DNA of 64,000 nt, taken from Hemibagrus wyckioides. Its lineage: Eukaryota; Chordata; Actinopteri; Siluriformes; Bagridae. Positions 58,601 to 64,000 of this stretch are shown here, in pieces (the first letter of the stretch is position 1; every line of letters starts with the position of its first letter). The position numbers were made by a program, and so were the translations under genes. The notes below the pieces were generated by a model that saw only the letters and a program-made list of their open reading frames with translations, was not told the origin of the DNA and made no database searches. The DNA is taken from assembly GCF_019097595.1 (NCBI RefSeq), contig NC_080718.1, positions 20,363,657-20,427,656 of the forward strand. Reading direction: 5' to 3'.

Positions 58601-58717
58601 GGTAGCTGTTTGTTTCCTTCAGTAGATCTTTAGTGCCTTTAATATGAATATTTTACCTGGGAACGTCAGCGAGAAAGAAAAGTCCAGGTTGGTACCTTAA
58701 TATCTGAGAGTGTTTAC

Positions 58718-58729
58718 TACTACTACTAC

Positions 58730-58762
<33 letters not shown>
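58718..58762. repeat. (ACT)n then (ATT)n microsatellite
   Basis: Four to five ACT units pass into about ten TTA units. Confidence 0.93.
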
Positions 58763-58764
<2 letters not shown>

Positions 58765-59349
58765 ACATGATTTTGTTGTTATTATTGCACATTTTCTAGA
58801 TGCAAATCAAATAAAAATGTTAAAGCCAGTGTTATCGACACTTTATTTCTTTGTACAATCACAAATTCCTCGCGTTATATAAATCCAAACACCTTCTTTT
58901 GGAGTTTTTTTTTTTTAATGGTTTTTAATTAGACAGCTATAAATAAAAGAGATTGCATTCATAAACAAAGACTTCTTTTGAACTCCTTTTGATTCTTGTG
59001 AAACAGCGCTCCCTCTAGTGGATCTAATCAAATGATTCACTTTGATTCTGGGATGCTTTCATCAGTTTATAAGCTGTTTTATCCACATGGTGGCTTTTAA
59101 TGAAATCACATTTGTAATGATAATAATAACAGCAATATTTCTCCTTTAGGTCAGTCGGCACTGTAATTCATGCACTTGGGGTGTTTGAAATAAATAAATA
59201 AATTCTAAACAAATATAATAAAGAAATATATGTAAAAAAAAAAAAAAAAACACAGCTAGTGTGAAAGTAGAATAAGAAATACCAAAAATAAATATTTTAA
59301 TTCAGATATTGATATATATATACATATACAGATTATTCAGAGTCTCGCG

Positions 59350-59787
59350 CTCTGTGGAATTCTAACTGGCGCGCGCGCGCATTTTGCCTCAGGGCACTGT
59401 TTTCTGTCACCAAATGATAACTTTCTACACGGAAAACTGGGCATTTTTATTGCATTAATTTTTATTTGATGTTACGTTTGAGAGAAGTCCCGAAGTTTAG
59501 ACGAATGATACACGACACCGTTGCCAAACTCTTAGCTCACCTGGCCTCAGACGCGACGCTAACAGTTATCTCGTTATTTATTCATCGACGGCGGCGTCAA
59601 AGCCCGCTCTTTTTCCCCCCAGAACTGCGCCATGCTTCAAGATTGGCACAGCCTGTCAACCTCTCAACTCTAATTTCCTTTTCCCTTTGGTAAAACTACA
59701 CTCACGAAGAACGTAACTAGTAGCAAAGAAGAAGGAGAAAGGATTTTTATGTGGAAGAAAGTCCCCGGAACTTCATCCATCCCTAAG
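59350..59787 (+). promoter_or_regulatory. CpG-rich promoter with putative non-coding first exon
   Basis: AT-rich DNA gives way to CpG-containing sequence (GAGTCTCGCGCTCTGTGG, GGCGCGCGCGCGC, CTCAGACGCGACGC, CATCGACGGCGGCGTC). It leads to CATCCCTAAG-GTGAGTG, a near-consensus splice donor with the exon ending at 59787. The transcription start cannot be placed. By human synteny the next gene to the right in this orientation should be ESRRG, an orphan nuclear receptor with several alternative 5' exons, so this may be one of them. No ESRRG coding sequence is visible in the window. Confidence 0.4.
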
Positions 59788-59891
59788 GTGAGTGCTGAGT
59801 TTAAAACTACTCGAGCAATTAAGGTGTGAGAAAAGTGTGCTGAAGGTTAGTGTGTGTTGGGATACAGTGAATCGGACCGGGAGGAGGGGTT

Positions 59892-59947
59892 TTTCTCTCT
59901 CTCTCTCTCTCTCTCTCTCCTCGCACACACACACACACACACACACA
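59892..59947. repeat. (CT)n and (CA)n microsatellites
   Basis: A CT tract (59892-59920) and a CA tract (59925-59948) separated by CCTCG. Confidence 0.93.
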
Positions 59948-59949
59948 CT

Positions 59950-60068
59950 TGTACAGCACGAGGAGTCAGTTTGAAAAGGTAAGCGCAGCCTGGACAGGAG
60001 GAAGACATCTCTCTTTACGCACTCACACCTGCACGAGGAGCTCGAAAATGGCCTGTGTGTGGGAGAAG
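59950..60068 (+). promoter_or_regulatory. Alternative donors and a short ATG-started exon candidate
   Basis: A second donor (TTGAAAAG-GTAAGCG, exon end 59978) and a third (GGGAGAAG-GTAGAG, exon end 60068) lie within 300 bp of the first. The third follows ATG at 60048 in context CGAAAATGG and would encode only MACVWEK before splicing in phase 0. Multiple donors fit alternative first exons. I do not recognise the peptide. Confidence 0.3.
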
Positions 60069-60414
60069 GTAGAGTAATATCCCTTCACAATTCTTTTATT
60101 TTCCTCTCCATTCTGTCGTTTACCAAATCAGCTCATTTTAAAACATGTGCTTTTTTTTTTTTTTTTATTTAAATTGAATTAGCGCATCTTGGCAGTTCGT
60201 GCGCGCGCGGTGCCGCGTGACGCGCCGCGAAAAGTTTTCTAGTTTTTTTTGCGGACATCAGGAAACACACCTTATTCGCTTTATAGTGCACCATGGAGCA
60301 TTTTTCCATGTCTGAATCAATAATCTAGAGTATCCAAACCACTTATTAAATCTCTTATTAAACTGTAATTGCTTAAGGTCCAGTCCAAACGATGAAGTCT
60401 GGGTGATACTGAGC

Positions 60415-60480
60415 ACTCATGATGCACTTAATACACTCATAATGCTTTTAATAGACTCATAATGCACTTAATACACTCAT
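60415..60480. repeat. 20-bp minisatellite, 3.3 copies
   Basis: Units ACTCATGATGCACTTAATAC, ACTCATAATGCTTTTAATAG and ACTCATAATGCACTTAATAC run head to tail, followed by ACTCAT. Confidence 0.93.
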
Positions 60481-60709
60481 GTGCTTCACAGAGAGTTTCC
60501 TAAGGGAATAGGGAGTAGGGTGCAATTTCAGAAACGAAGATTGGAATTAAGTCTTTAATGCAATTCACTGAAACAACCTTAACTTTTTTTTTTATTCAGT
60601 TGTTCTTAAAATATGCGCAGCACGTGCGTAATGGAAATTACGCATACAGATACATCTATTATCTGTGTCTATTTAGTAATAGGTGTCATGTCATATCAAG
60701 CAGGGCAAT

Positions 60710-60711
<2 letters not shown>

Positions 60712-60745
<34 letters not shown>
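60712..60745. repeat. (CT)n microsatellite
   Basis: An uninterrupted TCTC tract of about 16 units. Confidence 0.95.
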
Positions 60746-60748
<3 letters not shown>

Positions 60749-61824
60749 TATAGTAGTCTACAGAAGTTACCTCACTTACACAGGACCTCAGGTATAGTTA
60801 TGATGTAGCACTGACATCATTTAAGAGCACAAAGGAAGAAGAACTGATTTTAGTCAGAATGTGACTGTACACTGACCCCTGTCTGCTCCCTCTCCGTTTT
60901 CTGTGTGTTCACTTCATCAGGAAGCTCCAGTGCACTAGATGGCTAAGTGTCTCTTGCTAGTGGACTGGCCTGTGTGGCTTTACACAATTGACCTGATTTT
61001 ATATTGTACAGAGCAGTACTGTAAACACTTTGCTGTGACCTCTGTTACACTGAAACAGTTCATCATCCAGTTTCTAGATCTGGACATTCTGGAGTCTGTT
61101 TTATGTTCGGTGCACTGAATAATTTTTATTGATCTCTTTTTTTTTTTTTTTATTTATCTTGATTAAATTTGTATGAAAAAATGAACAGATCAGTCACAGT
61201 ACAGCACAGCAAATATCTGATAAATACACAAAATTGTGATTAATTTAATTTGCCACACATGATAATATGTTGGGCATGTCATGATATTTTTCTGCGTTTG
61301 AATTTCTGTCCGATTTTTATGCAATTTCTCACGAAATCAGGGATCAAATCATTTCCCCCAATATTTATCCGTTTTTGACTTGGAACGAGGATCTCGAATG
61401 CTTCCTAAATGCGATTTATCTCTTTATTTATCAATTGCTATATTAGTGAATAGTGTTGAGTACACGTGTAAGGCGGAGTGTAAAAATGCATGAGGCAGCA
61501 CTTTTTCTGTGCAGATCCCAAACGGCTGCCACTTAATAAGCATTCCAGAGGGATTCTTCCCTCCCCTTAAACCAAATCAGGTGGATTAAAATCTCGGATG
61601 AATGACCTTTAATCCCATGTTTTGCAATTAAATTACAGTATATTCCTGAATTTCGAAAACATCGCTCACCTACTCCATATGAACCATAATGTTGGCGTAT
61701 ATAAAAATAATTTTTAAAAATATTTGATATAGCTTTTTTGAATATCAGCATTTTTTGGGGGGGGAGGGGGGGATTTATAAGCGTATTGGAACAAACGTAT
61801 GTTTTAATGTTTAAAACACATATA

Positions 61825-61924
<100 letters not shown>

Positions 61925-63187
61925 AGAGGACGTGTACTGCACTGTAGGTATTCTGTGAAGATTTTGGAATATTTACAGGAAAAGAAAAAATAAATGTCAG
62001 CACTATTGATTTTGTCGGGATACATGTAATCATTTTATTCTAACGTATAGTTCAGGTGCTGTTTCAGATTCTCAGATGACATGAGAGACTTTGATTTACA
62101 CTTTAATAATATTTTTAATCCTCGGCTGTCATGTTATAACCAAGCTATCGTGCACTTCAATTTAGCTGTGATGTCCACCTGAATAAGTGGTGTTTTATAT
62201 GCAAAGTAAATTTGAAGGCCTGCAGTAGAGCTTCAATAGGGCCTGTGATGATCAATAGGGATTGCATGATGCTTTAGTATTGATTATGGAAACGTGAGCA
62301 GATGAATAGGACAGGACTGGTTTCTCTTAAGGTTATGCTGAACCGTATAATAAGAAGACAGCAATCTCCCCCACCCACCCACCCTCAGTGCTTTCTGGTA
62401 TAATCCAGCCGAAATCGGCACAAGCAAATAGAAAACATGCATCTCTTTAGTCGTTGAGTGTGAAATAAACAGACGAACAGTTTCTGAATTTGCCCAGCAT
62501 GCCCCAGTCACGGCAAATGCTCTGTTGGATTTATTCGGTTTGGTTTTGTGGGACGCAGACAGTTACATCTGTTCATTTTACCCACTGGCTTTGCCAAAGC
62601 TCCTTTTTGGATGATACGGTGTGCCGTTGCTTTTATAAAATGGGATACAGTAACATGGAGACGCTCATCAACTGTGAAATGCTATCTGCATTCCCTGCAT
62701 AGTTCCAAGGCTTGATCAACAGTGAGACACTGGTGTTTTTGAAGCCGCGGGACACTGAAGACAGGCAAGGATTTTCTGCCGCCTTAGAAGCTGATGGGTG
62801 TCCAGTTTGAGTTATTACTTGAAACATTTCTCACACATGCTCTGAAACTTCCACAAGATGGTCACTGTATCATAGTGTGTATGAAAAACCTCACAAACGC
62901 TCTGATTTATAGCCAGAGCTGAAATACACTGATTATTGATTTGGCACTTTATTTTATTTTTTTTCAGTGTGTGGATTTGTCCTCTCGATGTGTGGATTAA
63001 AAAAAAAAAGAATTTTACTTATTTTGGTCTAATTCAGAAAAGAGCATTGGAATAAATAGAAAATAAATAACATTACAGGCAAATACAATATAAACTTAAA
63101 GTTGCCTAAAATACGTTTACATACTCACATAATATACAGTGCTCTTCATTTATAAATTATAAATCTCTGTGTGAGTGTGAGGCAATT

Positions 63188-63201
63188 ATATATATATAAA
63201 A

Positions 63202-63253
<52 letters not shown>
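63188..63253. repeat. (TA)n microsatellite
   Basis: TA units with one ATACATAATA-like interruption at the left. Confidence 0.95.
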
Positions 63254-63257
<4 letters not shown>

Positions 63258-63599
63258 CTTATTATACGTAAATAATAGGTTATTTTTCTTATATTAATAG
63301 AAATTTCCAATATTATTAAGAAAATAATGTTATTTTTTATTTCAAGGAGCAACAGCATTTTTGCTCAATCTGATCCTTTAATATTTGTAAAATTAAATGA
63401 ACTATATAGTGCTATACAAAATATGTAAGGAAAAAGTTTTCAAAAGTTCGTCTGTGTTTATTTGACCGAAAATGACCCTTTAAAAAATAATTACTTTTTG
63501 GAGTTAAGTTGTAATCATATAATATCTAATGACTTGCTGCAAGTGTGTGTGTGTATGTGTGTGTGTGTGTAGCAGGCTATGTGATTGTCTGTGGGGGCA

Positions 63600-63800
63600 T
63601 TTAGCCACCCACCCCACCACCCCTCAGCCCCCACCGGCCCTTCTCCCCACCCCCTCCCATGTGTTCCACCAGCGCTCTCTGTCGCTTTAAGTCCTGCCCC
63701 CCGGAGCCAGCCAACAGCAGCTGTTCCATATTCATCAAGCCCTTCAGTCTTAAAGAGCCCTATCCCGAGCATGGAAAGAGTCATTTCTCTCTCTCGCTCT
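63600..63800 (+). promoter_or_regulatory. Promoter-like GC-rich sequence at the right edge
   Basis: C-rich sequence (CACCCCACCACCCCTCAGCC) leads to a non-repetitive core with CTGTCGCTTTAAGTCCTGCC, CCCCGGAGCCAGCCAACAGC, AGCTGTTCCATATTCATCAA and CTTAAAGAGCCCTATCCCGA. TTTAAG/TTAAAG TATA-like boxes, a CAGCTG E-box and Sp1-like C-boxes suggest a core promoter, possibly a second ESRRG promoter. The 126-codon frame through it ends in low-complexity CT and CA sequence and is not convincing as protein. Confidence 0.35.
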
Positions 63801-64000
63801 CTCACAGCCACTCCATCTTACTGCTCTCTCCCACCTCTGCTGCTGACTCTCTCTCACTCTCACTCTCTCTCGCTCTCACCCCCCCCTTTAGCTCTCGCCC
63901 CCCCTCCACTCTCGCACATCCTCATCCACACACAGACATATACACACATGCACACACACTACTAACTTACACACACATACACACACACACAAACACGTGC
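63780..64000. repeat. CT- and CA-rich low-complexity sequence
   Basis: CTCTCT, CACCCCCCCC and ACACAC stretches run to the end of the window. Confidence 0.85.

Noticed and set aside
63585..63965. 126-codon Pro/Ser-rich frame at the right edge
   Set aside because: It is driven by C-rich and CT/CA low-complexity sequence. The region is better described as promoter-like.

Overview
The window is vertebrate genomic DNA, almost certainly from a ray-finned (teleost) fish. It is AT-rich, has GT-AG introns and many microsatellites, and carries several Tc1/mariner elements of the kinds that fill fish genomes. The repeat profile fits an ostariophysan such as a catfish or characin, but I cannot fix the species.

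The one protein-coding gene I can name is GPATCH2 (G-patch domain-containing protein 2) on the + strand. Eight consecutive coding exons lie at 71-803, 6384-6445, 8035-8211, 9152-9231, 9382-9446, 9524-9563, 9665-9756 and 14563-14648. Their phases chain without a break and give 444 codons plus one base from the internal Met at 73. Exon 1 lies to the left of the window. The exon with the G-patch domain itself was not found in the remaining 49 kb. Instead a phase-compatible open exon ends in a stop at 21975-22147, which could be an alternative last exon.

In human, GPATCH2 is followed in the same orientation by a large non-coding interval and then ESRRG. The right part of the window fits that layout. 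From about 15 to 59 kb I see no convincing protein gene. It holds complex, homeodomain- and GATA-site-rich blocks that look like conserved non-coding enhancers, interspersed repeats and low-complexity tracts. CpG-rich, first-exon-like sequence with strong splice donors lies at 59.35-60.08 kb, and a second promoter-like stretch is at 63.6-63.8 kb. Both may be 5' exons of ESRRG, which is inference from synteny.

Notable repeats are: a 69-copy, 33-bp G-rich minisatellite (27395-29671) inside a 3.3-kb strand-asymmetric domain; a MITE nested in an older Tc1-type element (20988-21525); a deleted Tc1 element with a 23-bp perfect palindrome (38180-38683); a MITE abutting a frameshifted Tc1 transposon (53543-55224); tRNA-derived SINE-like copies; an unnamed dispersed family near 42.5 and 45.6 kb; and a pyrimidine-rich tract (18.27-19.14 kb). 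Very long open frames in the minisatellite are artefacts of a repeat length divisible by three. I found no bacterial-type system, CRISPR array, rRNA or tRNA gene.
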